Source: Chryseobacterium angstadtii (GTDB taxonomy: Bacteria; Bacteroidota; Bacteroidia; Flavobacteriales; Weeksellaceae). Taken from it: DNA of 64,000 nucleotides. The translations under genes and the position numbers were made by a program. How positions within the stretch are numbered: position 1 is the stretch's first letter; every line of letters begins with the position of its first letter. Below the pieces are notes generated by a model, which worked only from the letters and a program-made list of their open reading frames with translations, searched no databases and had not been told where the DNA came from. The stretch spans positions 310,001 to 374,000 of the forward strand of contig NZ_LFND01000006.1 of assembly GCF_001045465.1 (NCBI RefSeq), in the 5' to 3' direction. Below are positions 1 to 8,190 of the stretch, piece by piece.

Positions 1-755
1 TTTGTTAAATAGTGGGGTGCAATCGGATTGATCCTATCGCTTTGTTGAGGGTTTTTAAAATCTACATTTTTAAGACAAACATTGCCATTGTAATAACTTG
101 ACCTAACCTTATTTGTTAATTCAGGACTTTTAAAATCATAGAGAATACCTGTATATTCTTGCTGTGAAATTTGTTTGATAATAGGCTCAAAAATACTTGC
201 ACTCTTTCCAGAACCTGCACCACCTTGTATGTAAATTCCTCTGAATGGATTAGCTAGTTTTATGATTCCTGATTTTGTTTTAAAGTTTAAACTTTCATCA
301 TCAACCTCTTTTGCGAATTTTTGTATAGGAGAATATTTTAGCTTGGGCTTACTTAGATCCCGGATAAGATAAAAAGCGGATATTAAAATTGGAGTAAAAA
401 TCAGAATTACTCCCAAATTTCCTAAAGATGATTTTGTTTTTTCTCCAATAAGCCCCGTTAAAAAGATAGAAAGTACTGTGAAAATTCCAACATATACGAG
501 ACCGGTTGGAATGCTCTTAAACTTCCCCAACTTATATACAATATGCCAGAACGACAATCCTAAAAGTGAAAAGCATATATTTAACCAAATTGGGGCTTTA
601 ACAAATAACCCTAAAGGCGAATGTGAATATTTTTCTGGTAAAAAATATTTAGTGACTGGTGCAGTAATAAACATAAAGTTTACTGCTATAAAAGCTATAC
701 AAGTAACAACTGCTAAAGCTTTTAATATCTGAGGTAAAGAACCTAGTTGATTCAT
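1..755 (-). CDS. Type IV coupling protein (TraG/VirD4-like), 3' end outside window
   Basis: The frame is open from an ATG at 755 to the window edge, giving about 251 N-terminal residues. Seen: hydrophobic segments at about residues 12-32, 55-75, 86-103 and 113-131, then a Walker A loop GGAGSGKS at 178-185 and a strand ending in YDFKSPE near 206-212. Membrane helices followed by an ATPase core fit the VirD4/TraG coupling proteins that bring relaxase-bound DNA to a type IV secretion channel. The gene lies 4 bp upstream of the relaxase stop on the same strand, so they read as one mobilization operon. Walker B and the C-terminus are not visible. This is probably the protein often called MobC in Bacteroidetes elements. 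Confidence 0.85.
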   Translation of the reverse strand, partial: MNQLGSLPQILKALAVVTCIAFIAVNFMFITAPVTKYFLPEKYSHSPLGLFVKAPIWLNICFSLLGLSFWHIVYKLGKFKSIPTGLVYVGIFTVLSIFLTGLIGEKTKSSLGNLGVILIFTPILISAFYLIRDLSKPKLKYSPIQKFAKEVDDESLNFKTKSGIIKLANPFRGIYIQGGAGSGKSASIFEPIIKQISQQEYTGILYDFKSPELTNKVRSSYYNGNVCLKNVDFKNPQQSDRINPIAPHYLT

Positions 756-759
756 AATT

Positions 760-1602
760 CTAATTTTTACTTATTCCTAAACTTTGTGATTTTTCTTTAT
801 TTTTCGAAGTTTCTAATTGTTTTTTCCGACTATTATCCAAAACTGAATTAAACTTATAATCCAAATCATACTTTAATTCTTTAGCCAGATTATTAGCGGA
901 CATTTCTCTTTTAATTTCGGACATCTTAAATTCCTGTCCTGATTTCTTATCATTTACAGTGAAACCTTGTATTTCCCCTTTCCTATTAATGGTTGGCTTC
1001 ATTTCATGTCCTAAAGCTTTCATGTATTCCATATACTTGGAAAAAGTTTGGGGTTTGATCTTCATTACTTGGCTATGAGATTCAAAGATTTGTTTCTTTA
1101 TCTCTTTGGACTGCATAATTTTATTTTCCTGATTTTTATACATTATATCCCTTGCGGAGATTAACCCTCTTTCTTTTGCTATTTTGTGAACAGTATTTTG
1201 AGCTTTAAGAACAATGAAATTGTCTTTAATTGCCTTGTTTTTTTCGTCTATACGATTGATCAATAAATGAACATGTTTGTGATTTTTTTCCGTATGTACA
1301 ATTGCCAAATAAGCTTGCTTTTCAGGATTTACGCCAATTCCTTTCATAAAGTCATGGCTGATTTCCTTTAGCTCTTTATCTGTTAACTTCTGTCCGTCTT
1401 TAGGATCTGGGCTAATGTATGCCGTGAAAAATTTTTTATCACATGTGTAGTTTTCAGATTGCTGGATTCTGAAACTATTCATTATTTCAGTGGATGTTTC
1501 ACCATAAATGAGATTTCTATCTAATTCATATCCTTTATGCTCTGCAATTAAATAATCTACACCCTGCCGGCTTCCTCTTATTGATTTTGCACTTGCTGTC
1601 AT
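760..1602 (-). CDS. Relaxase / mobilization nuclease (MobA-like)
   Basis: A protein of 280 residues that would nick oriT and lead the transferred strand. Seen: a metal-binding histidine cluster H108-K-H110-V-H112 (NHKHVHLL), preceded by a strand with AYLAIVHTEKN, as in the Relaxase family (MOBP/MOBV-like three-His motif). The N-terminal part has TYR residues (Y17, Y25, Y33) that could supply the nicking tyrosine; which one does is not clear. The basic C-terminal half probably binds DNA. The start overlaps the stop of the MobC-like gene by 4 bp (ATGA type), indicating translational coupling. The length is short but usual for Bacteroidetes mobilizable elements. Confidence 0.9.
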   Translation of the reverse strand: MTASAKSIRGSRQGVDYLIAEHKGYELDRNLIYGETSTEIMNSFRIQQSENYTCDKKFFTAYISPDPKDGQKLTDKELKEISHDFMKGIGVNPEKQAYLAIVHTEKNHKHVHLLINRIDEKNKAIKDNFIVLKAQNTVHKIAKERGLISARDIMYKNQENKIMQSKEIKKQIFESHSQVMKIKPQTFSKYMEYMKALGHEMKPTINRKGEIQGFTVNDKKSGQEFKMSEIKREMSANNLAKELKYDLDYKFNSVLDNSRKKQLETSKNKEKSQSLGISKN

Positions 1603-1901
1603 CTTAGGAATTTTTGAATTTCAACTTTAATTTGTTCATTAATGTTTTTTAACTCAGAAATCAGTTCCTCTCGATTTTCCTTACTTAAAATATTAGTTAG
1701 ATTTCGGAGTGCAGTACTGATAAAAGTCAAATTTTTCCAGGCTTCAATTTCTTCCTTCGAAAAGCGAAAATTTAGACTCTTATCCAAAGAAGATTTTCTT
1801 ATATATTCAGAAGTTTTAAGACCTGTTCTTTCTGCTTTATCAGAAATCATTTTCTTTTCATTTTCTGAAACTCTGATTTCGATTTTCTTATTTCTTTTCA
1901 T
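1599..1901 (-). CDS. MobC-like relaxosome accessory protein
   Basis: A small basic protein of 100 residues. The N-terminus (KKIEIRVSENEKKMISDKA, then GLKTSEYIRKSSL) has the pattern of a ribbon-helix-helix DNA-binding domain. The C-terminus is helical and resembles the bacterial mobilisation protein family (MobC/BmgB). Such proteins bind oriT beside the nick and load the relaxase. It is the first gene of the run, directly downstream of the non-coding oriT candidate and overlapping the relaxase start by 4 bp. The function is inferred from family pattern and position. Confidence 0.8.
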   Translation of the reverse strand: MKRNKKIEIRVSENEKKMISDKAERTGLKTSEYIRKSSLDKSLNFRFSKEEIEAWKNLTFISTALRNLTNILSKENREELISELKNINEQIKVEIQKFLR

Positions 1902-1902
1902 T

Positions 1903-2022
1903 GTAAAATTTTTGCGACCAACGGGAGCAAAACGAGAAGCCTTTAGGACTGAAAAACGAAATGTAGCGTAGCGGAATTTGGTTTTGTCAGGACAAAGGCA
2001 CTTCTCGACCTATGAACCGTAA
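1903..2022. other. Candidate origin of transfer (oriT)
   Basis: Non-coding DNA between the MobC-like gene and the primase, less AT-rich than its surroundings. Seen: an interrupted inverted repeat with perfect 7-bp core arms CGAGAAG (1933-1939) and CTTCTCG (2001-2007). The arms extend imperfectly through CCTTTAGGAC and GTCAGGACAAAGG. The spacer holds the short repeat GTAGCGTAGCG. A position just upstream of mobC-mobA is where oriT sits in Bacteroidetes mobilizable elements. The nick position is not determined. Confidence 0.55.
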
Positions 2023-2025
2023 TAA

Positions 2026-2856
2026 CTAAAGTGTTTTTTGCTTGTCAATAAAAAAGTCATTAAAATCTTTGTAGCCTTCGTATAGTTTTGAGCAATCTTC
2101 AGCTCTAGAAAAACAAGATAAAATTTCGTTTTTGGACCTTTCTCCTGCCTTATCATTATCTAGAAAAAGCTTTATTGAACTAAAATTTCGCAACTGTGTT
2201 TTTGCTTTTTCAAGCATAGAAACCGAGTTTAAAATCAATAAACTTTCAGCATTTGAAGTAGTAAATTCAAGGTATGAAAGAGCGTCAATAAATCCTTCAA
2301 AAACCGAAATTGAAGCATCTGATTCTTGAATAAAAGAAATATCTTTTGAGGTACATCCTTTATAAAAACTATTGCGTAATTCATAACCTCCGGAAAGGTT
2401 TCTAAAACCTATTGCATATAACTTCCTATTACTGATTGTAAATTTCACCTCATTAAGTAGATGATAAGATTTACTACTGATCCCTCTACTTTTAAGATAT
2501 TTTTTGAGATAATAATTAGACAGTGGTTTGACTTCAGTAATATTAATATTAGCTTTTGATAAATCGTTTTGCTTTTGAAAAGAAAAATTAAAGTTTTTTT
2601 CTTCTGCCCATGATAAAGCCTCGGAAACAGAACAGTTGAAGTATTTCACAATAAAGTCTGCTGTTTTTCCTCCTTTGCCTTCAGAAAATAGATACCATAC
2701 GTTCTTATGTCTATCTATCTTAAAAGATGCTTCTGTTTCTAGTCCAAAAGGATTAAGAAACCAAGCTTCTTTTTCATTACATTTTACAGGTAGGTGTCCA
2801 AGCGAAGCCAGAACTTCTTCCAGTCTTATATTATTATTTAGAGTTTGGCAATTCAT
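2026..2856 (-). CDS. Toprim-domain primase of the mobile element
   Basis: A protein of 276 residues. The N-terminal part (about 20-85: WFLNPFG, TEASFKI, WYLFSEGKGGKTADFI) looks like a DnaG CHC2-type domain in which the zinc cysteines are not evident. The C-terminal part is a Toprim fold: the acidic residue in ISVFEGFIDALSYL (about 190-203) and the DND-type motif LFLDNDKAGE (about 235-244) supply the metal ligands. It would prime DNA synthesis of the transferred or excised element. It lies between the oriT candidate and the iteron-like region, next to the element helicase. Start at the ATG at 2856; no better start was seen. Confidence 0.85.
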   Translation of the reverse strand: MNCQTLNNNIRLEEVLASLGHLPVKCNEKEAWFLNPFGLETEASFKIDRHKNVWYLFSEGKGGKTADFIVKYFNCSVSEALSWAEEKNFNFSFQKQNDLSKANINITEVKPLSNYYLKKYLKSRGISSKSYHLLNEVKFTISNRKLYAIGFRNLSGGYELRNSFYKGCTSKDISFIQESDASISVFEGFIDALSYLEFTTSNAESLLILNSVSMLEKAKTQLRNFSSIKLFLDNDKAGERSKNEILSCFSRAEDCSKLYEGYKDFNDFFIDKQKTL

Positions 2857-2884
2857 AAAATTCGGGTTTATATTAATTGGGAAT

Positions 2885-3096
2885 TTGATGAATTGATGAA
2901 GAATGAAAGTAAATGACTTATTTTCAATTATTTATTATTTCATCAAATACTCATCAATTCATCAAACAATTGTTTAATTGTCTCATCGTTATCTCATCAA
3001 AAAGTGTTAATTTTTATTTTGATGAGCTTTTGATGAATTATAATTTGTTATTAATTAGATGTTTATATATCTATCTCATCATTTCATCATAAATTT
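2885..3096. repeat. Iteron-like cluster of TCATC/GATGA motifs
   Basis: Between the primase and helicase genes, running slightly into the helicase 3' end, the pentamer TCATC or its complement GATGA occurs about ten times in 210 bp. Examples are near 2887, 2895, 2940, 2951, 2959, 2982, 2994, 3021, 3031, 3076 and 3084. Many copies are followed by AA, and both orientations occur. Clusters of short iterated sites beside replication genes often mark a replication origin. Here that is inference; AT-rich DNA may produce some copies by chance. Confidence 0.4.
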
Positions 3097-4300
3097 CTGT
3101 AATGAAATTTCTGTTTACTGTAAAATATCTTCCAATCTTATTTAGCTGATAAAAGCTTCCATTATATTCAATATCATATTTTACATAGGCTAAAGAATTA
3201 TTTTTCGGTTCTATTTTCCAGTTGTTCTTCAATAGTTTTCTAACATCAGACACCGACCAGTATGCTTTAAACATAGTTTTTAACATTGATACTATATCCG
3301 TTGGAGTAAACTGTATTTCGTTTTCATCAAAATTTTCAAAAATCTCATTGAAAAGTTCTATCATTTGTCTCTCAAGTTTATTGTTGTTTCTCCAAACCAG
3401 TTTTCGTAGTGCATCGGTTTTAATTTCATTAGGAGAAAACCACATTCTTGATTTTTTTTCTGTTGTAAATGGATGCGTTAACAGAAAAGAGAGGAAATAG
3501 GGAATTTCAGTGACCAACTGAAATAAGAACTCAGTATTTTCTTCTTTGATAGGTTTTACTTTGATAATCCAAAATCGGATTTCATTTTCGTCTATCTGGA
3601 TAAAATTGTCCTCGTTATTTGAACAAAGTATAAACTTTGCGAAAAAGTCAATTTCTTCTCTGTCGTGTCCCTTTCTTTCAATTTTATCTTTATCCGTTGT
3701 GGAAAGATATTTTAAACGCTCTGTGATTTCTTTTCTGTCAAAAAATACTTCATCAATAGCTACAATAAGTTTAGCTGTCCAATCTGCATTGAATTGAGAA
3801 CTAAAGGAATCACCTTTAATATAGGTCATATTAAGTCCGAAAATAGCTTTAAGCCACTTTATCATTGTCGTTTTTCCGGTCGCTCTCTCTTTACTTACTA
3901 AGCAAAGTATTGGTAGATATTGAGTAGGGAGTTCTAAAAGGATTTTTAGATAATCTATTCCCAGGAGAAATTGATTTCCAAAAATATGATTGAGAAATAA
4001 AATTGATTTTTCAATTTTCGGAGAATCAATATCAACTTTTTCCTCAACTGGTTTAAATGGAAGTTCATTATAAGTATTGTAAAAATTACCAATTATCCTC
4101 TCATAATTTAGATTGTCGGGAATACAAATAAAATCATCTAGTTTAGGTATATTACTGATAAAATCTTTACCGTGATCAGTAATTATTGTTTCTCTATTCC
4201 ATTTTGACATCAGAGAAATTGTATCACCTGATATTGTTGGTTTTCGAATGATCTTATAGTATGATGTTCCCACACGTATATATGGATTTTCCTCATTCAT
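3071..4300 (-). CDS. Primase-associated SF3/VapE-like helicase
   Basis: A protein of 409 residues from the ATG at 4300; the frame is open further to a TTG at 4351, but the ATG precedes the conserved part (NPYIRVGTSYYKI). Seen: Walker A-like SKERATGKTT, an acidic Walker B (LIVAIDEVFF) and a polar strand (FILCSNNED). Together these fit the helicase domain of phage or plasmid primase-helicases (D5/DUF5906-like). A small C-terminal winged-helix-like segment follows (about 330-400). It probably unwinds element DNA during replication or transfer and works with the Toprim primase upstream. Confidence 0.75.
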   Translation of the reverse strand: MNEENPYIRVGTSYYKIIRKPTISGDTISLMSKWNRETIITDHGKDFISNIPKLDDFICIPDNLNYERIIGNFYNTYNELPFKPVEEKVDIDSPKIEKSILFLNHIFGNQFLLGIDYLKILLELPTQYLPILCLVSKERATGKTTMIKWLKAIFGLNMTYIKGDSFSSQFNADWTAKLIVAIDEVFFDRKEITERLKYLSTTDKDKIERKGHDREEIDFFAKFILCSNNEDNFIQIDENEIRFWIIKVKPIKEENTEFLFQLVTEIPYFLSFLLTHPFTTEKKSRMWFSPNEIKTDALRKLVWRNNNKLERQMIELFNEIFENFDENEIQFTPTDIVSMLKTMFKAYWSVSDVRKLLKNNWKIEPKNNSLAYVKYDIEYNGSFYQLNKIGRYFTVNRNFITEIYDEMMR

Positions 4301-4388
4301 AAGTAATTGGATTATAAATCCGTATATTAGTGCTACGGATTGATTAAACAAAAGATATAAGCGTAACTACTGCAATAGTTGCGCTTTG

Positions 4389-4676
4389 TTATTTAACACG
4401 GGAATTTCTATTTCTACCGTATTCTAAAAGTTCACTTCTTGAATAATAGTACCTACCACTAAAATTATAATAGGGCAGATTTTTATTTTTTCTCCAATCT
4501 ATAATTGTAGGAATTGAAATGTGAAGAAATTTTGATGCTTCTTTTTGAGAAATAAGATCTTCAGGTTGTTCCTCAGTTTGCTTTTGAGGGATAATAAGAT
4601 TATTAGCTTTACTAAGAATAATCTCTACGGCTTTTTCTAAATCTCCTTTAGAATGTGAATAAAGTAATGTTGACAT
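4389..4676 (-). CDS. Excisionase-like helix-turn-helix protein
   Basis: A protein of 95 residues. The C-terminal half carries a MerR/excisionase-type winged helix: LISQKEASKFLHISIPTI (about 42-59), then DWRKNKNLPYYNFSGRYYYS and a final SRSELLEY. This is the common 'helix-turn-helix domain' (HTH_17) protein of Bacteroidetes mobile elements, acting as an excision directionality factor or regulator. It sits between the helicase and the terminator that ends the integrase unit, so it starts a separate transcript. Start at the ATG at 4676. Confidence 0.8.
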   Translation of the reverse strand: MSTLLYSHSKGDLEKAVEIILSKANNLIIPQKQTEEQPEDLISQKEASKFLHISIPTIIDWRKNKNLPYYNFSGRYYYSRSELLEYGRNRNSRVK

Positions 4677-4737
4677 TTTATTGAACTTTAATTGGTTTTA
4701 CTGAAGACAAAGTTCGTTTTACTCATATCAACAAAAA

Positions 4738-4763
4738 AAAATTACTCAATTATGAGTAATTTT
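4738..4763 (-). terminator. Intrinsic terminator after the integrase/membrane-protein pair
   Basis: Perfect 11-bp arms (AAAATTACTCA at 4738-4748 and TGAGTAATTTT at 4753-4763) with the loop ATTA. On the minus strand the stem is followed by a U-run (A-run at 4730-4740 on the plus strand). It lies 31 bp past the stop of the membrane protein and before the HTH gene. Confidence 0.75.
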
Positions 4764-4793
4764 ACCTTTTAAAACAATTTGAATAACAACACT

Positions 4794-6017
4794 TTACAAA
4801 CTATTGTTATTCTTAACAAGTAATTTTTCTTTAAGTGTTTTTATTTCATTTTTATCGAGTGTAATCTTGTGTGCTTGAGTTAAAGTACTTTCATTTAATG
4901 GAAGTCCTGTAGAATTTAACATAATTTTCGCAAGGTCAATTACTTTATATTCCATAATTTTTGTATCCTTCATAAAACGAAATAATCTCATCACATTTTG
5001 TAACTCTTTTGAATCAATATTTAATTGGGGAATCTCTTTTATTATATTCGCATTATAAAAAATACTAGCAAATGTTTTGAACTCATTTTTCAAATTTAAT
5101 CTTCTAGTCTTTTCATTAAAATGCATTTCTAGAAAACTGTCAAAATAATTAGTAAACTCATTTATTTCTATATTTATTCTAAAATTCTTTAAATTCCAAA
5201 CATCATTATTTTCCTCAATCAAATTTTTCACTGTTTGATTCAAAGCTGTAAATTCTTTTTTAAAGGATGTATCTTCAATTGTTTTTGTAATGTTTTCTAA
5301 TGCTAATTTTTTATTGTAATGAAGACCTTTTTCTCCATCAAAATCTAAAATTGTAAAATTTGATAAAACATTTTCTACCAAGAAATTTGAATTATTGATT
5401 TTTTTTAAATTATCAATAGTATCAAATAAGCTTAATCTGTATTTCCAATAAAATAATTGTCCAGTTGTTTTATTAGATTCGTTGTTTTCAATTATATAAT
5501 TGAAGTTATCAAAAGTTAGAATTTCACTAAAAGCTAATAAGAAGCCTTTTGTTTCATATTTATTATCAATGTTAATTCTAGCAATTTTATCTATAATTGA
5601 GTTATAGGCTTTCTGACGATATTCAGAATTTATACTTTTCCCTTTTATGAATTTAATACTTGTAGAATATTTCTGAAATTCAAATTCTTCTCTGAGATTT
5701 AAATAACCCTTTTTCTTTGAGTCAAGAATTCTAAAAATCAAATAGAAAAATAAAACAGAATAAATAATTCCAATCCAAAAATTCAGATAAAAACTATAAA
5801 TCAAATAAATAAAGAGTGTAGCTAGAATTAAATAAATAAAGACTAAAAAAGACCTATAAGAGTGAAAAATTGTATTTTGAATAAACCAACTCATTTTGTT
5901 CTCAAAATACTTTTCACCTACCTTTTTAACAAATAAAAAAGTACCAATCAAGAAAACCACAACTGTAATATAAATCAAAGCAGGGTTTTTTAAGAGAAAA
6001 TTTAATATTACTTCCAT
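4794..6017 (-). CDS. Unknown membrane protein co-transcribed with the integrase
   Basis: Not recognised. A protein of 407 residues with three hydrophobic helices near the N-terminus (about 12-30, 55-75 and 78-97) and then about 300 mostly charged, helical, presumably cytoplasmic residues. No enzyme motif, metal site or nucleotide-binding loop was seen. The ATG at 6017 lies inside the integrase gene and overlaps its end by 10 bp, so the two genes are translated from one message. A terminator follows. The position, tied to the integrase, suggests element cargo: integration control, surface exclusion and anti-phage defence are all possible and none is supported directly. Lysine- and asparagine-rich and very AT-rich, like the integrase. 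Confidence 0.7.
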   Translation of the reverse strand: MEVILNFLLKNPALIYITVVVFLIGTFLFVKKVGEKYFENKMSWFIQNTIFHSYRSFLVFIYLILATLFIYLIYSFYLNFWIGIIYSVLFFYLIFRILDSKKKGYLNLREEFEFQKYSTSIKFIKGKSINSEYRQKAYNSIIDKIARINIDNKYETKGFLLAFSEILTFDNFNYIIENNESNKTTGQLFYWKYRLSLFDTIDNLKKINNSNFLVENVLSNFTILDFDGEKGLHYNKKLALENITKTIEDTSFKKEFTALNQTVKNLIEENNDVWNLKNFRINIEINEFTNYFDSFLEMHFNEKTRRLNLKNEFKTFASIFYNANIIKEIPQLNIDSKELQNVMRLFRFMKDTKIMEYKVIDLAKIMLNSTGLPLNESTLTQAHKITLDKNEIKTLKEKLLVKNNNSL

Positions 6018-7228
6018 GCTTTATCCATTTGATCATCAGTAAATGCCTCAGTCACTTTCATGTATTTATCCAGAACAGCATCTTTCTTGATGTTTGCTAT
6101 TTTCTTGATTGCTTTTGGCTCCATACCTAGAAGAAGTGAATTTGTTATAAATGTTTTCCTAGCTGTATGACTACTTATAAGTTCAAATTTGGGAACTGTT
6201 TTGGAAACCTTTTTTGATCCTATAAACCAATTTATGGTTGTCATAGTATTAATTTCAGCCTTTTCACAACACTCTTTTATATAGTCATTGAATTTCTGCT
6301 GAGAAATAGATGGTAAAGGTTCATAAATTGTTCCCTTGTATTTATCAAGAATGGCTTTAGCATACTTATTTATTTTTATAGCATGATTTTGTGTTTTTGT
6401 TTTCTGTATTGATAATACAATATGATCCTCTGAAATATTAGCTAAATGTAGCTTTGCCAAATCAGAAAATCTTAACCCAGTAAAACAACCCATACAATAA
6501 AAATCACGAACATGGCATAATCTATCATTATCGAAATCATGATTATTTAACTTTAAGAGTTCATCAAATGTTAGATATATAATATCAATATCATGCTCCG
6601 TAGCCTTAAAATCTTCAAAGTCTCTTTTATTTTGATATCCTTTTTTAATACAGAATCGGAGCATTGTTTTCAATACAGCAATGATCTTAGCGAAATAATT
6701 ATTTTTTATTTCTCTTTCAATAAAACAATACCTGGATAATTCTTCAAAAAAACGATCGTTTATTGATTCAAACTCAACTTTATAATTAGTATCATTTTCA
6801 AATTCTTTTAAAAAATTTTTGACAGTAGTCTGTGCTTTCGTTGTATTATAAGCTTTGGATAATTTACCTATCTCAATAAATTCATCAAAACAAGTAAAAA
6901 AATCAAAACTAGAAACTACTACATCTTTGGATTCAAACTTTTCAATAAAAGTCTCTTTATTAAATGAAATTTTATTGGCTTTAAAAAAAAGAAAAACATC
7001 ATTAATTCTATTCTCAAGAGATTGTAATGTTTCATTAATTTCTAAATGATTATTGTATTTTTCTTTTTTAGAGTTTGGTGAAACTCTAAATCCATTCCAG
7101 TATCTAAGCTCACAACTTTCACCAGTATTACGTTTGATAATTGTCTTCTCATGTTTTATTAAAACACGAATAGGCATTAAGCTATCTTGAGTTACTTTAT
7201 CCTTTCTTAATTCGAAATAGTACTTCAT
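6008..7228 (-). CDS. Tyrosine integrase
   Basis: A protein of 406 residues with the domain order of Bacteroidetes element integrases: an N-terminal arm-binding region (1-100), a SAM-like core-binding domain (about 105-205) and a catalytic domain (about 215-395). Catalytic residues seen: R253 in TGLRFSDL, K276 in SIQKTKTQ, H354 and R357 in SSHTARKTF, and nucleophile Y389 in DKYMKV. The usual His/Trp of the GH motif before the tyrosine is replaced (ANIKKD, N379). It should integrate and excise the element. It is the outermost gene, about 170 bp from the probable right end, and overlaps the membrane protein downstream. Start at the ATG at 7228. Confidence 0.92.
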   Translation of the reverse strand: MKYYFELRKDKVTQDSLMPIRVLIKHEKTIIKRNTGESCELRYWNGFRVSPNSKKEKYNNHLEINETLQSLENRINDVFLFFKANKISFNKETFIEKFESKDVVVSSFDFFTCFDEFIEIGKLSKAYNTTKAQTTVKNFLKEFENDTNYKVEFESINDRFFEELSRYCFIEREIKNNYFAKIIAVLKTMLRFCIKKGYQNKRDFEDFKATEHDIDIIYLTFDELLKLNNHDFDNDRLCHVRDFYCMGCFTGLRFSDLAKLHLANISEDHIVLSIQKTKTQNHAIKINKYAKAILDKYKGTIYEPLPSISQQKFNDYIKECCEKAEINTMTTINWFIGSKKVSKTVPKFELISSHTARKTFITNSLLLGMEPKAIKKIANIKKDAVLDKYMKVTEAFTDDQMDKAWK

Positions 7229-7392
7229 TTTAAATTTAAAATAGATGAAACAAAATAAAGGGGGAATAAAAAGGGGATCATTTTAAAAATTAAAATCAAA
7301 AAAACTGACTAAACCCCAAATAATCAAATTTTATCTAACTCAAATATAACAATATACCAACAATTAAAACTAATTAAAATTCACTAAAAAAA

Positions 7393-7421
7393 TATGGTAG
7401 TTCGGTCCTGGGTACAAAAAG
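7393..7421 (+). other. Possible attachment-site region at the element's right end
   Basis: Base composition changes here: very AT-rich element DNA gives way to GGTAGTTCGGTCCTGGGTAC followed at once by a terminator hairpin. A TTC-containing, GC-richer tail ending in ACA just before a terminator resembles the 3' end of a tRNA gene, a usual integration target. The T-stem does not fold properly, however, so this is at most a partial or degenerate tRNA end. The matching left end lies outside the window. Confidence 0.3.
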
Positions 7422-7455
7422 CCTCTGAAATCATTTGATTTTCAGAGGTTTTTAT
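7422..7455. terminator. Bidirectional terminator
   Basis: Arms CCTCTGAAA (7422-7430) and TTTCAGAGG (7440-7448), with a T-run on the plus strand (7449-7457) and an A-run on the left (7415-7419). It can end the alkA operon on the minus strand and any transcript arriving from the left. The core CCTCTGA...TCAGAGG recurs near 12.58 and 21.60 kb. Confidence 0.75.
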
Positions 7456-7512
7456 TTTAAAGATGGCTTTTATTTTTTTCTCTTACCATTTTTCAAATAA
7501 GCCATGTAATTT

Positions 7513-8172
7513 TTATTTAGTTTTTGGATGAGAAAGATAATAATGCCAAAGCATCATCGAAGCTACAGAACGAAAAGGTTTCCAATTTTCGCTGATGTCT
7601 AGAATTTCCTCCTTAGCTGTACTTTTTGAAAGCTGTTTTAACCGCTTTACAGCATTCACAGCAGCCAGATCTCCGATTGGAAAGACATCTGTTCTCTGAA
7701 GGGTAAACATCAAATATACATCTACTGTCCAATTGCCGATTCCTTTTAAACTGACCAAAGTCTTCCGAGCTTCATCATTTGACATTTTTGAAAGCTCGTC
7801 AAGATTAATTTCTCCGTTAACAATAGCACTTGCTAATCCTTTGATGTAGATATTTTTCTGACGGCTCACATAGCATTCCCTCATTTCTTCATCAGTGAGT
7901 TTAAGAATATTTTCAGGAACAATTTCTGTTAGTTTTTCTTTCAGTTTATTTAATGTGGCCAAAGCTGACGCTAAGGAAACCTGCTGCTCCAGAATAATAT
8001 GGACAAGGGTTTCAAAAGTATTGGCACGCGTCCACATGGGAGGATACCCGTAATTGTCCAAAATTAATTTTAAATCCGGATCCTGATCCGCCAGGTGATC
8101 ACACAATTCCTGAAAATTTTCAAGGTTGAAAGTTTCTATTTTTTCAGGAATATTGATGTTTTTATTGTTCAT
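7513..8172 (-). CDS. DNA-3-methyladenine glycosylase (AlkA-like, HhH-GPD)
   Basis: A protein of 219 residues of the HhH-GPD superfamily that removes alkylated purines from DNA. Seen: a helix-hairpin-helix LKGIGNWTVDVYLM, then the catalytic aspartate in FPIGDLAAVNAV. An upstream helix carries EQQVSLASALATL, as in AlkA-type enzymes. There is no iron-sulfur cluster motif and no N-terminal TBP-like domain of long AlkA, so it is the compact form. It is the last gene of the tetR-MFS-ogt-alkA operon, 18 bp after ogt, and therefore probably induced with it. Confidence 0.88.
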   Translation of the reverse strand: MNNKNINIPEKIETFNLENFQELCDHLADQDPDLKLILDNYGYPPMWTRANTFETLVHIILEQQVSLASALATLNKLKEKLTEIVPENILKLTDEEMRECYVSRQKNIYIKGLASAIVNGEINLDELSKMSNDEARKTLVSLKGIGNWTVDVYLMFTLQRTDVFPIGDLAAVNAVKRLKQLSKSTAKEEILDISENWKPFRSVASMMLWHYYLSHPKTK

Positions 8173-8190
8173 CGTCGTTTAGATTATCAT

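Noticed and set aside
7393..7421. tRNA gene end at the element's right border
   Set aside because: The T-arm does not form a proper stem and A58 is missing, so I list it only as a possible att region, not as a tRNA.
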